DNA of 64,000 nt from Actinomadura physcomitrii (GTDB taxonomy: Bacteria; Actinomycetota; Actinomycetes; Streptosporangiales; Streptosporangiaceae), in the NCBI RefSeq assembly GCF_008923205.2, contig NZ_WBMS02000021.1, positions 1-64,000 of the forward strand. Reading direction: 5' to 3'. The notes under the pieces were generated by a model, which was given only the letters and a program-made list of their open reading frames with translations, was not told the DNA's origin and made no database searches. Shown one piece after another: positions 25,909 to 34,591 of this stretch. Each line of letters begins with the position of its first letter. Within the stretch, counting starts at the first letter, position 1. The translations under genes were made by a program, and so were the position numbers.

Positions 25909-27543
25909 ATGGCGGCACCCGACCTCGACGTCCGGGCGAGCAGCCTGGTGTCCGGGCCTCCGCTGGAGGTGCTCGGCGACCTGCTCGGCGGCCCCCGCAT
26001 CGACGACCTGCTGCGGCGCGCCGCCGAGCGCCGTCCCGGCCGCATCGCCCTGCGCTCCCCCGGCTTCACCGGCGCGCTGTCCGGCGATCTGACCTACGCG
26101 GAGGTGGAGGCGGCGGCCGAACGCTGCGCCCGCGCGCTGAAGGCCCTGCTCGGCGAGCGGCCCGCCAGGGTCGCGCTCGCCCTCGCCCTGGAGCCCGCGT
26201 TCCCCGTGGCCTACTTCGGGATCCTGCGGTCCGGGAACGTCCCCGCGCTGGTCAACCCGCTGCTGCGGGAGGACGGCCTGGCGCACGTGCTCGGCCTGGC
26301 GGGCGCGCGGGTCGCGATCGTCTCCCCCGCGATGCACCGGCACCTGGAGAAGGTCCGGGACCGGCTGCCCGACCTCGAGACCGTGGTCCTCACCCACGCC
26401 GCAGACGGCCCGGCCGGCGTCCCGGTGCTGGGCGACCTGATCGAACAGGCTCCCGACCTGCAGCTCAACCGCCCCGAGCGCACCGACGTGGACGAGGTCG
26501 CGTGCCTCCAGTTCACCAGCGGCACCACGGGACCGGCCAAGGCGGTGCTGCTCACGCACCGCAACATCACCGTGAACGCGGCGCAGAGCGCGCACGCGCA
26601 CCGGGTGGACGGGTCGGCGGTGCTGTTCAACTACCTGCCGTCGTTCCATCTGATGCACCTGACGATGGCCGTCACCGCGGCGACGACGCTCGTGCTCTGC
26701 GCCGAACCCGACCCGGCGGACGCCGTCGAGGTCGCCGCAGAGCACGCGGCGACGCACTTCTACAGCCTGCCGATGCGGCTGATCAAGCTGGGCGCGCACC
26801 CGCGCCTGGCCGAGCTTGCCGTCCCCACCCTGCGCACGGTCCTGTGCGGCGGGTCGGCGCTGCCGCCCCCGACGACGCGGGCGCTCACCGAGCGGTTCGG
26901 CGTCCCGGTGGTGCAGGGGTACGGCCTGCAGGAGACCTCGCCGTCCACCCACTTCGAGAACCTGGACAATCCGAAGATCCGCTCCTCGGGCCGGCCGGTG
27001 GCCGGGACCGACTGCCGCATCGTCGACCTGGACACCCGGCGGGTCCTGCCCGCCGGCGCCGAGGGCGAGATCCAGGTGCGCGGCCCGCAGCTGATGAAGG
27101 GCTACCACGACCGGCCGGTGGCCGAGGTCACCGACGCCGAGGGCTGGTTCTCCACCGGCGACATCGGCCGGATCGACGCCGACGGCCACCTGTTCGTGCT
27201 CGACCGGGTGAAGGACGTCTTCAAGTGCGACAACTGGCTGGTGTCGCCGACCGAGATCGAACGGGTCCTGCTCGGCCATGACGGGGTCGCCGAATGCCTG
27301 GTGTTCGACCATCCGGACGAGGTGAGCGGCGCGGTCGCGCACGCGATCGTCGTGCCCGCGCGCGACGGCGTGCGGGCCGCCGAGCTGGCCGCGTTCGTGG
27401 CCGAGCGATGCCCGTACTACGAGCACCTGAAGTACGTCGACCTGGTCGAGGCGATCCCGCGTTCGGCCACCGGCAAGCCGCTCCGCCGCCAGATGCGCGA
27501 GCGGTACGCCGGCGGCGCGGACCCGGCGGACGGCGGGCGATGA
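25909..27543 (+). CDS. Acyl-CoA/AMP ligase (OxyH-like position)
   Basis: A 544-residue adenylate-forming enzyme. ATP loop: LQFTSGTTGPAKAVLLTH. Then VVQGYGLQETS, WFSTGDIGRIDADGHLFVLD, the hinge DRVKDVFKCDNWLVSPTEIE, and the C-terminal catalytic Lys in PRSATGKPLRR. It activates a carboxylic acid as AMP ester and hands it to CoA or a carrier protein. Tetracycline-type clusters contain a comparable ligase next to the amidotransferase, so a role with the amide starter is inferred. Activation of another acid (for esterification) cannot be excluded. It is coupled to the next gene by ATGA. Confidence 0.85.
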   Translation: MAAPDLDVRASSLVSGPPLEVLGDLLGGPRIDDLLRRAAERRPGRIALRSPGFTGALSGDLTYAEVEAAAERCARALKALLGERPARVALALALEPAFPVAYFGILRSGNVPALVNPLLREDGLAHVLGLAGARVAIVSPAMHRHLEKVRDRLPDLETVVLTHAADGPAGVPVLGDLIEQAPDLQLNRPERTDVDEVACLQFTSGTTGPAKAVLLTHRNITVNAAQSAHAHRVDGSAVLFNYLPSFHLMHLTMAVTAATTLVLCAEPDPADAVEVAAEHAATHFYSLPMRLIKLGAHPRLAELAVPTLRTVLCGGSALPPPTTRALTERFGVPVVQGYGLQETSPSTHFENLDNPKIRSSGRPVAGTDCRIVDLDTRRVLPAGAEGEIQVRGPQLMKGYHDRPVAEVTDAEGWFSTGDIGRIDADGHLFVLDRVKDVFKCDNWLVSPTEIERVLLGHDGVAECLVFDHPDEVSGAVAHAIVVPARDGVRAAELAAFVAERCPYYEHLKYVDLVEAIPRSATGKPLRRQMRERYAGGADPADGGR

Positions 27544-28511
27544 GCGAGATCGTGTTCCTGTTCCCCGGGCAGGGCGCGCAGCACCCGGGCATGGCGCGCG
27601 AGCTGTTCGGCCGCGAGCCCGTGTTCACCGAGGTCCTGGAGGAGTTCTTCGAGCTGCTCGGGGGCGAGGGGAAGCGGCTGCGCGACGACTGGCTCACCGA
27701 CGATCCGGCGGTGCCGCTCGACGAGGGGCGCCGTGCCCAGCCGCTGCTGTTCATCCTCGGATACGCCCTGGCGCAGACGCTCGAAGCGCGCGGCGTCCGT
27801 CCCGGCGTCCTGCTGGGGCACAGCGTCGGGGAGCTCGCCGCGGCCGCGTTCGCCGGGGTCTTCGACCTGTCCGCGAGCGCGCGCCTGATGCAGGCCCGGT
27901 CGCTGGCGCTGGACGGCTCCCCCGCGGGCGGCATGCTCGCGGTCGGAGCCGCGCCCGGGGAACTGACCCGCTTCATCGATCCGCCCGGCCGTCCCGGCGG
28001 CGTGGTGGTCGGCGCGGTCAACGCGCCGCGCCAGACCGTGCTGGCGGGTCCCGAGCCGCGCCTCGGCGAGGTGGAGCGGGCGCTCGCGGACGCGGGCACC
28101 CCGGGCCGCCGGGTTCCGGCGCTCCAGGCCTTCCACTCGCCGGCGATGGCCGAGGCGGCCGAAATCTTCACCGCCGCGTTCGCCCAGGAGTCGCTCCGGC
28201 CGCCCTCCCTGCGGATCCAGTCCACCAGGACCGCGCGGACCGTCCGGCCGGACGAGGCGACCGACCCCGGCTTCTGGGCCGGGCAGATCGCCGGGGCGGT
28301 GCTCTTCTGGCCCGCGCTGGAGGCCCTGCTCGCCGAGGGCGACTTCACCCTCGTGGAAGTCGGCCCCGGCAGGCGCCTGTCCACTCCGGCGCGCAGGCAT
28401 CCGGCCCTGCGCTCGGGCCGCAGCACCGTGATCCCGATGCTGCCGTCCACGGCCAAGGGCACGTGGGAGTTCTGGACCGCCGCGCTGGACGCCCTCGACG
28501 CCCTGCCCTGA
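27540..28511 (+). CDS. Malonyl-CoA:ACP acyltransferase-like protein
   Basis: A 323-residue acyltransferase. Opening VFLFPGQGAQHPGMARELFG, nucleophile elbow LLGHSVGELAAAAFAG (Ser95), Arg120 in LMQARSLAL at the position that holds the malonyl carboxylate in MATs, and the catalytic His in ALQAFHSPAM. Two roles fit: loading malonyl groups onto the ACP, or a ZhuC/OxyP-type editing enzyme that clears wrong acetyl starters so that the amide starter is used. The presence of an amidotransferase makes the second role attractive. A terminator hairpin follows. Confidence 0.85.
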   Translation: MSEIVFLFPGQGAQHPGMARELFGREPVFTEVLEEFFELLGGEGKRLRDDWLTDDPAVPLDEGRRAQPLLFILGYALAQTLEARGVRPGVLLGHSVGELAAAAFAGVFDLSASARLMQARSLALDGSPAGGMLAVGAAPGELTRFIDPPGRPGGVVVGAVNAPRQTVLAGPEPRLGEVERALADAGTPGRRVPALQAFHSPAMAEAAEIFTAAFAQESLRPPSLRIQSTRTARTVRPDEATDPGFWAGQIAGAVLFWPALEALLAEGDFTLVEVGPGRRLSTPARRHPALRSGRSTVIPMLPSTAKGTWEFWTAALDALDALP

Positions 28512-28547
28512 CGGCCGGCGACCCGACCCGACCTTCACCGACACGAA

Positions 28548-28595
28548 CAGGCCTGGGCCTCCCGCCGCGATGCGCGGTCAGGAGGTCCAGGCCTG
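28548..28595. terminator. Terminator between convergent operons
   Basis: Inverted repeat with 15-bp arms (28548-28562 and 28581-28595, one G-to-A position that still allows a G:U-type pair) around an 18-base loop. It lies between the acyltransferase stop at 28511 (plus) and the methyltransferase stop at 28622 (minus). Confidence 0.75.
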
Positions 28596-28621
28596 TCTCG
28601 CCTCTTGGGCCGACCCCCGCA

Positions 28622-29641
28622 TCAGTCCTTGGTCGCGTAGAGAACGGTGTCGTTGCCCTTGGGGAGGCGCTTGGCGTACTGGAAGCGGAAGCCCGCCTCC
28701 TCGGCCCAGCCGCGGCATTCCTCGGCCGTGTACTCCGAGCCGCCCAGCATCAGGCCGACGTTCAGGCTGCCGATGAGGCTCGCCAGATCGGGGTCCTCCC
28801 CGTCGAGCATCTGGTCGTAAACCACGATGGCCCCGCCCGGGGCGAGCGACTCGAAGGCCCGCCCGAGGAGCATGCGGCGCCGTTCGACCGACCAGTCGTG
28901 CAGCACGTGCCCGAACACCAGCACGTCGGCCGCCGGGAGCGGGTCGGCGAAGAAGTCGCCCGGGTGGAAGTCGACCTTGCCGGTCAGTCCCATCTCGTCC
29001 ATCAGCTCGTGGAAGAACGGCTCGGCCTTCGGCAGCTCGAACACGCCGCCGGACAGGTGCGGGTGCGCCTTGACCAGGGTGCCCGCCACGTTGCCGCGGG
29101 CACCGCCCACATCGACGAACGAGCCGTAGGCGGCCCAGTCGACGGCGTCGGCGAGCTGCGGGGCCACGAGCGCGTTGTTGGCGTCCATGTGCTTGAGGAA
29201 GCCGCGCGCCCGCTCAGGGTCGTCGTAGAGGGTGTCGAACGAGCCCGCCCCGCCCCCGGACTTGGGCAGGCCGTCCCGCAGGGCCTCGGTCAGCCTGCCC
29301 CACAGGTGGTAGTGCTTGTCCGCCGTCGTGCGGACCCGTGCGCCCATGTAGATGTCTCCGCCGGGCACCAGGAATCTGCCGGCGGCGACCGAGTTGCCGT
29401 ACCGCTCCCCGTCCGCCCGCTCCAGCAGCCCGAGCGCGACCAGGGCGTTCAGGAAGTCACCGGTGAGGGCGGGGTTCAGGTCCAGCCCTTCGCAGATCCC
29501 CGCGAGGGTCGCCGGTCCTCGCCGCAGGAACTCGAACAGGCCGGTCTGGACGGCGGAATGCAGGAGTCTCGACTGCGCGTAGGCCGTGTTCAGTCGCGCG
29601 AGCGCCTGCCTGTCGAGCGGCGCGCCGCCGGTCGGTGCCAT
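28622..29641 (-). CDS. SAM-dependent O-methyltransferase type enzyme B
   Basis: A 339-residue protein of the acetylserotonin/hydroxyindole O-methyltransferase family. N-terminal helical domain: LNTAYAQSRLLHSAVQTGLF. SAM site: YGSFVDVGGARGNVAGTLVK. Then PADVLVFGHVLHDWSVERRR with the catalytic His region, and SLAPGGAIVVYDQMLDGEDP. Relatives include O- and C-methyltransferases in tetracycline and anthracycline pathways. It is the last gene of the minimal-PKS operon, downstream of the amidotransferase, so it probably acts early on the aglycone. AAAGGGA precedes the ATG. Confidence 0.85.
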   Translation of the reverse strand: MAPTGGAPLDRQALARLNTAYAQSRLLHSAVQTGLFEFLRRGPATLAGICEGLDLNPALTGDFLNALVALGLLERADGERYGNSVAAGRFLVPGGDIYMGARVRTTADKHYHLWGRLTEALRDGLPKSGGGAGSFDTLYDDPERARGFLKHMDANNALVAPQLADAVDWAAYGSFVDVGGARGNVAGTLVKAHPHLSGGVFELPKAEPFFHELMDEMGLTGKVDFHPGDFFADPLPAADVLVFGHVLHDWSVERRRMLLGRAFESLAPGGAIVVYDQMLDGEDPDLASLIGSLNVGLMLGGSEYTAEECRGWAEEAGFRFQYAKRLPKGNDTVLYATKD

Positions 29642-29662
29642 GGATGTCCCTTTCGGTGATGG

Positions 29663-31513
29663 TCACAAGTCGAGCGTGATGCCGTACGAGGTCAGCCAGC
29701 GGTTGAACCAGAGCGCCAGCTCGAGCCCCCCGCGGTCGTAGGGCCGGCTGACCTCGCCGAGCGGCCGGTCCGCGATCCGCCGCACCTTCTCGCCGTCCAG
29801 CAGCGGCAGCACCGGCGCGTTCGGGTCGGCGGCGAGTTCGGCGAGCTCCACGCGCAGCGCCCGCTCGTAGGCCGGGTCCTGGGTGGCCGGGTAGGGGGTC
29901 TTGACCCGTTCGAGGACGCCGCGCGGCAGCAGGTCGGCGACCGCGGCGCGCAGCAGGCTCTTCTCGCGGCCGTCGAACGACTTCAGCTCCCACGGCGCGT
30001 TGAACACGTACTCCACGAGCCGGTGGTCGCAGAACGGGACCCTGACCTCCAGGCCGACGGCCATGCTCATCCGGTCCTTGCGGTCCAGCAGGGTCTGCAC
30101 GAAGCGGGTGAGATTGAGGTAGGTCATCTCGCGCATGCGGCGCTCGACGGCGTCCTCGCCGGGCAGCACGGGAACCTCGGCGACGGCGTCGGCGTACCGC
30201 TGCTGCCGGTGGCCGGGGATGTCGAGCTTCTCCTTCAGTCCTGCGTCGAAAAGGCCGAGCCCGCCGAAGTAGCGGGCCGAGCCGGACGTGAGCCACGGGA
30301 ACGTCCGCGCCCGGATCGCACCCGGGTTGCGGAACCAGCGGTACCCGCCGAACAGCTCGTCCGCCGCCTCCCCGGAGAGCGCGACGGTGGAGCGCTGCCG
30401 GACGGCGCGGAACAGCAGGTACAGGGACGGCCACATGTCACCCCAGAACGCCGGCGGCTGGTCGACCGCCCGCAGGACGGCGTCCCGCACGCCGGGATCG
30501 GCGAGGTCGCCGCTGTCCAGCAGCACCTCGGTGTGGTCGGTGCCGGCGTGCGCGGCCAGTTCGCGGACGAACGGCGCGTCGGCGGCGCCGCGCACCGCGT
30601 CGGGCTGGAAGTCCCGCTGGGCGGCGTCGAAGTCGACCGAGAACGAGTGCACCGGCCCGCCGCCCTGCGCGGCGAGCGTCCGCGCGGCGAGCGCGGTCAC
30701 CGCCGACGAGTCGAGCCCGCCCGACAGCAGCGTGCACAGCGGCACGTCGGAGATCAGCTGGCGGGCGACGATGTCCTCCAGCAGGCCGCGGACCGTGGCG
30801 ATCGTGGTCTCGCGGTCGTCGGTGTGCTCGCGGGCCTCCAGCGTCCAGTAGCGGCGCTTGGTCAGGCCGCCGCGGTTCAGCCGGACGAGCTGCCCGGGCC
30901 GCACCTCGCGCATGCCGGAGAAGACCGCGGCCTCCGGGGTCCGGACCATGTCGAGGATCTCCCGCAGGCCGTCGGCGTCGACCCGCCGCGGCGCCATCGG
31001 GTTGGCCAGGATCGCCTTCGGTTCGGAGCCGAACAGGATCCCGCCCGGCGTGACCAGGTAGTAGAGCGGCTTGACGCCCATCCGGTCCCGCACGAGCAGC
31101 AGCTCCTGCGAGCGCGGGTCCCACACCCCGACGGCGAACATGCCGTTCAGGCGCTCCGCGAAGCCCGCCCCCCACTCCAGGTAGGCGCGCAGCACCACCT
31201 CGGTGTCGCTCGCCGTCCGGAACGCGTGGCCGCGGCCGCCGAGCTCGGCCCGCAGCTCGCGGAAGTTGTAGACCTCGCCGCAGAACGTGATCACCGCCTG
31301 CGTGCGGCCGTCCGCCTCCGCCGCCATCGGCTGGCGCCCGCCCTCGAGGTCGATGACCGCGAGCCTGCGGTGGCCCAGCGCGGCGTGCGGAGACGTCCAC
31401 AGCCCCTCGGCGTCCGGTCCGCGGCACGCCATCGTGTCCGTCATCGCCTGTGCCGTCGCGCGCTCGCTGGTGAGGTCGCGCGTGTAGTCGACCCATCCGA
31501 CGATTCCGCACAT
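29663..31513 (-). CDS. Asparagine-synthase-like amidotransferase (OxyD type)
   Basis: A 616-residue two-domain enzyme. The N-terminal class II glutaminase starts with the catalytic Cys2 (MCGIVGWVDYTRDL), with LGHRRLAVIDLEGGRQPMAA and VITFCGEVYNFRELRAEL. The C-terminal synthetase domain has the PPi loop LLSGGLDSSAVTALAAR and KDRMSMAVGLEVRVPFCDHR. AsnB uses Gln and ATP to amidate a carboxylate. In tetracycline-type pathways (OxyD, SsfD) the homologue supplies the malonamate starter and hence the carboxamide. Its place between ACP and methyltransferase in the minimal-PKS operon strongly supports that role over ordinary Asn synthesis. Confidence 0.9.
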   Translation of the reverse strand: MCGIVGWVDYTRDLTSERATAQAMTDTMACRGPDAEGLWTSPHAALGHRRLAVIDLEGGRQPMAAEADGRTQAVITFCGEVYNFRELRAELGGRGHAFRTASDTEVVLRAYLEWGAGFAERLNGMFAVGVWDPRSQELLLVRDRMGVKPLYYLVTPGGILFGSEPKAILANPMAPRRVDADGLREILDMVRTPEAAVFSGMREVRPGQLVRLNRGGLTKRRYWTLEAREHTDDRETTIATVRGLLEDIVARQLISDVPLCTLLSGGLDSSAVTALAARTLAAQGGGPVHSFSVDFDAAQRDFQPDAVRGAADAPFVRELAAHAGTDHTEVLLDSGDLADPGVRDAVLRAVDQPPAFWGDMWPSLYLLFRAVRQRSTVALSGEAADELFGGYRWFRNPGAIRARTFPWLTSGSARYFGGLGLFDAGLKEKLDIPGHRQQRYADAVAEVPVLPGEDAVERRMREMTYLNLTRFVQTLLDRKDRMSMAVGLEVRVPFCDHRLVEYVFNAPWELKSFDGREKSLLRAAVADLLPRGVLERVKTPYPATQDPAYERALRVELAELAADPNAPVLPLLDGEKVRRIADRPLGEVSRPYDRGGLELALWFNRWLTSYGITLDL

Positions 31514-31543
31514 TGCCGCAGCCCTTCTGGAGTGTGATGCCGG

Positions 31544-31795
31544 TCAGAGGTGCTCGGCTATCTCGGCGAGCAGTTCGCCGGGCGTCCTGACCTCGGCGAC
31601 GATCTCGTCGGAGAGCCGGATCCCGTAGTCGCGCTCGATCCGGTTCACGGTGTTGAACAGGGCCAGCGAGTCGTACCCGAGGTCCTCGAACTCGGTCCCG
31701 GCGATGTCGCCGTCCAGGTCGATGGAGTCGTCCTCCCCGGCGCACTCGCGCAGCAGGCGGGTGAGGTCGTCCATGGTGAACGTGGTGGTGGGCAT
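31544..31795 (-). CDS. Acyl carrier protein of the type II PKS
   Basis: An 83-residue carrier protein: TMDDLTRLLRECAGEDDSID, then the 4'-phosphopantetheine site EDLGYDSLALFN with Ser43, followed by YGIRLSDEIVAEVRTPGELL. It carries the growing poly-beta-ketone for the KS-alpha/CLF pair immediately upstream. It lies 30 bases from both the CLF and amidotransferase genes, the classical KS-CLF-ACP order. Confidence 0.95.
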   Translation of the reverse strand: MPTTTFTMDDLTRLLRECAGEDDSIDLDGDIAGTEFEDLGYDSLALFNTVNRIERDYGIRLSDEIVAEVRTPGELLAEIAEHL

Positions 31796-31825
31796 GGTGT
31801 CTCCTCCTTGTGGGTTGCGGGTCGC

Positions 31826-33076
31826 TCAGCGGCGCACGACGAGCGCCGAGTTGAAGCCGCCGTAGCCGCGCGCGACGATCAGGGCGGTGCCGAGACGGGC
31901 CTCCCGTGGCGCACCGGTCACCAGGTCGATCTCGTCGGCGTAGGCGCAGTGCACCGCCGCCGCGGTCGGCGGGATCACCCCGTCCCTCAGGCCGAGCAGC
32001 GCGCTCGCCACGTCGAGCGAGGCGCCGCCGCCGAGCAGCCGGCCGGTCAGCGACTTCGGCGCGGTGACCGGGACGCCGCGCGGGCCGAAGACCGCGGCGA
32101 GCGTGGCGGCCTCGATCCGGTCGAGGTCGGGGACGCCGGCCGCGTCGGCGAAGACCACGTCCACGTCCGCCGCGGTGATGCGCGCGTCGGCGAGGGCCAG
32201 CTCGACGGCGCGGCGCAGTCCGGGCTCGCGGCCGGAACCGGGGCGCGGGTCGAAGGTCGAGGCGTATCCCGCGATCTCGCCGAGGATCCGCGCGCCGCGC
32301 TCCCGCGCGGCCGCCCGCGCCTCCAGCACGAGGAGGGCGCCGCCCTCGCCCGGCACGTGCCCCGAAGCGGCGGCGTCGAAGGGCAGGTAGGCGCGGTCCG
32401 GGTCGGTGGCGTTGCTGAGCCGGCCCGACTTGGTCATGCACACCAGCGACCACGGGCACAGCGATCCGTCGACGCCGCCCGCCAGCATCAGCGCGGTGCC
32501 GGCGCGCACGTTCCGGCACGCCTTGGAGATCGCGTCCAGCCCGCCCGCCTGCTCGGCGACCAGCGCCGATCCCGGCCCGCGCATGTCGTGCCGGATCGAC
32601 ACCTGGCCGGTGTTGACCGGGTAGAACCAGGCGAACGACTGGTAGGCGCTGACGTGGTTGCCGCCCTTGCTCCACAGCGCCTCGAGCTCGCGCTGGCCGA
32701 ACTCGAAGCCGCCGCCGGACGCCGCCGTCACCACGCCCGCGGCGTGGGCGGGCATCTCCTTCGGGTCGGCGCCGGCGTCCGCCAGCGCCTCCTCGGCCGC
32801 GATCAGCGCGAGCCGCGTCATGTGGTCGGTCTGCGGCAGCAGCCGGCCGGGCAGGTGCTTCTTCGGCTCGATGTCGAGCTGGCCGGCGATGCGCACCGAG
32901 TAGCCCGCCGGGTCGAACCGGGTGATCGGTGCGATGCCGCTCCGGCCGGCGAGCGCCGCCCGCCAGTACTCCTCGACGCCGAGCCCGTTCGGCGCCGCGA
33001 CGCCGAGTCCGGTGACGACGACCGGCCCGGAGCCCGTTCCGGCGTCGCCGCTCACGGTGCGGGTGCTCGTGGTCAT
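31826..33076 (-). CDS. Ketosynthase beta subunit (chain length factor)
   Basis: A 416-residue thiolase-fold protein lacking the ketosynthase cysteine: the equivalent site is Gln176 in ALVAEQAGGLDAI, the CLF hallmark. PVVVTGLGVAAPNGLGVEEY opens the fold; YASTFDPRPGSGREPGLRRA and APKSLTGRLLGGGASLDVAS close it. It forms the heterodimer with KS-alpha and sets chain length, which for an amide-primed tetracycle would be a decaketide (inference from context, not from gate residues). Its start overlaps the KS-alpha stop by 4 bases. Confidence 0.95.
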   Translation of the reverse strand: MTTSTRTVSGDAGTGSGPVVVTGLGVAAPNGLGVEEYWRAALAGRSGIAPITRFDPAGYSVRIAGQLDIEPKKHLPGRLLPQTDHMTRLALIAAEEALADAGADPKEMPAHAAGVVTAASGGGFEFGQRELEALWSKGGNHVSAYQSFAWFYPVNTGQVSIRHDMRGPGSALVAEQAGGLDAISKACRNVRAGTALMLAGGVDGSLCPWSLVCMTKSGRLSNATDPDRAYLPFDAAASGHVPGEGGALLVLEARAAARERGARILGEIAGYASTFDPRPGSGREPGLRRAVELALADARITAADVDVVFADAAGVPDLDRIEAATLAAVFGPRGVPVTAPKSLTGRLLGGGASLDVASALLGLRDGVIPPTAAAVHCAYADEIDLVTGAPREARLGTALIVARGYGGFNSALVVRR

Positions 33077-34368
33077 GCGGCCTTCCTCCCGGGCGAGGTC
33101 AGCACGATGGCGCTCTGGAAGCCGCCGAAGCCGCTCGCGACGCTCAGCACCGCGCCGAGCTCGCGCTCCCGCGCGACCAGCGGCACGAAGTCCAGGTCGC
33201 ACTCGGGGTCGGGCTCGTTGAGGTTGGCGGTCGGCGGGATCACCGAGTGCTCGATGGCGAGCGCGCAGGCCGCCACCTCCAGGGAGCAGATCGCTCCGAG
33301 CGAGTGCCCGATCATCGACTTGATGGAGCTGACCGGCACGTCGTAGGCGTGCCGCCCGAGGCTGAGCTTGAACGCGGCCGTCTCGTGCCGGTCGTTCTGC
33401 TTGGTCGCCGACCCGTGCGCGTTGACGTAGTCGATGTCGTGCGGGTTCAGCCGGGCCTGTCCGAGGGCCGCGCCGATGGCGTCGGCCATCTCCTTGCCGT
33501 CCGAGCGCAGCCCGGTCATGCTGTAGGCGTTGCAGCGCGAGGCGTGGCCGGCGACCTCGGCGTAGACGTGCGCCCCGCGGCGCCTGGCGTGCTCGTACTC
33601 CTCCAGGACGAAGACGGCCGCGCCCTCGCCCAGCACGAACCCGTTGCGGGTCCGGTCGAACGGCCGGGACGCGCTCTCCGGCTCGTCGTTGCGCGGCGAG
33701 GTCGCCTTGATCGCATCGAAGCAGGCGACGGTGATCGGTGAGATCGCGGCGTCGGACGCCCCGGCCACCATCACGTCCGCCATGCCGTCGCGCACCAGGT
33801 CCACCGCGTGGCCGACCACGTCGAGGCCCGAGGTGCACCCGGTGGAGACCACGCCCACCGGGCCCTCGGCCTCGGCCATCCAGGCGATCTCGGTCGCCAT
33901 CGAGGAGGGCAGGAAGTAGTCGTACAGGTAGGGGACCGCGTGCTCCTCGTCCACGAGCCACGTCGCGCCCTGGTCGCTGACCACGGCGTACTCGCGGTCC
34001 AGGCTCTGGGTCATCCCGCAGGCGGTGCCGAGCATCACGCCCGTCCGGTGCGGGTCCATCTCGCCGACCGCGCCGCTGTCGGCGAGCGCCTCCCGCGCCG
34101 CCACGACGGCGAACTGGGTCGTCCGGTCCCAGCGGCGGATCTCCCGCCGGCTGAGGCCGGCCGCGATCGGGTCGAAGTCGCATTCCGCCGCGATCCGGGA
34201 CCGGAACGGCGTCGCGTCGAACAGTGAGATCGTCCTGGTGGCGGTGGTCCCGGAGGTGAGCAGCTCCCAATACTGCTTGGTGCCGATGCCCCCCGGGGCG
34301 ACCACCCCGACGCCTGTCACCACGACCCGCCGCGGCTCGCGGGGTCGCTGCTCGCTGATTCCTGGCAC
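33073..34368 (-). CDS. Ketosynthase alpha subunit
   Basis: A 431-residue ketosynthase. RRVVVTGVGVVAPGGIGTKQ at the start; active-site Cys178 in GVVSTGCTSGLDVV; the two catalytic histidines in VNAHGSATKQNDRHE and SIKSMIGHSLGAICSLE. It performs the decarboxylative condensations on ACP-bound malonate. GTG at 34368 with GGGAGACG upstream gives a family-typical length; an ATG 30 bases further up would add an unconserved stretch. It is the first gene of the minus-strand minimal-PKS operon and divergent from the carboxylase genes across 223 bases. Confidence 0.95.
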   Translation of the reverse strand: MPGISEQRPREPRRVVVTGVGVVAPGGIGTKQYWELLTSGTTATRTISLFDATPFRSRIAAECDFDPIAAGLSRREIRRWDRTTQFAVVAAREALADSGAVGEMDPHRTGVMLGTACGMTQSLDREYAVVSDQGATWLVDEEHAVPYLYDYFLPSSMATEIAWMAEAEGPVGVVSTGCTSGLDVVGHAVDLVRDGMADVMVAGASDAAISPITVACFDAIKATSPRNDEPESASRPFDRTRNGFVLGEGAAVFVLEEYEHARRRGAHVYAEVAGHASRCNAYSMTGLRSDGKEMADAIGAALGQARLNPHDIDYVNAHGSATKQNDRHETAAFKLSLGRHAYDVPVSSIKSMIGHSLGAICSLEVAACALAIEHSVIPPTANLNEPDPECDLDFVPLVARERELGAVLSVASGFGGFQSAIVLTSPGRKAA

Positions 34369-34591
34369 AACGTCTCCCTCTGCGGCCGGCGCGCCCACCC
34401 CACCGGCGGGCGGCCGGCCGGCGCCGTCACGGCCAGAAGCATCACCGGGCCGCCTAGAGCGGGCTTAGAAGCACGCTGGACGAGCACCGCCGAACGGGCG
34501 CTCGACCGGCGGTGGATCGGGCTTCGAGCGGCCGCTCGGACGCTGGGTGGCCGGCTCGGCTCGGACGACCCTGCGCAGGACGGAGACGACC

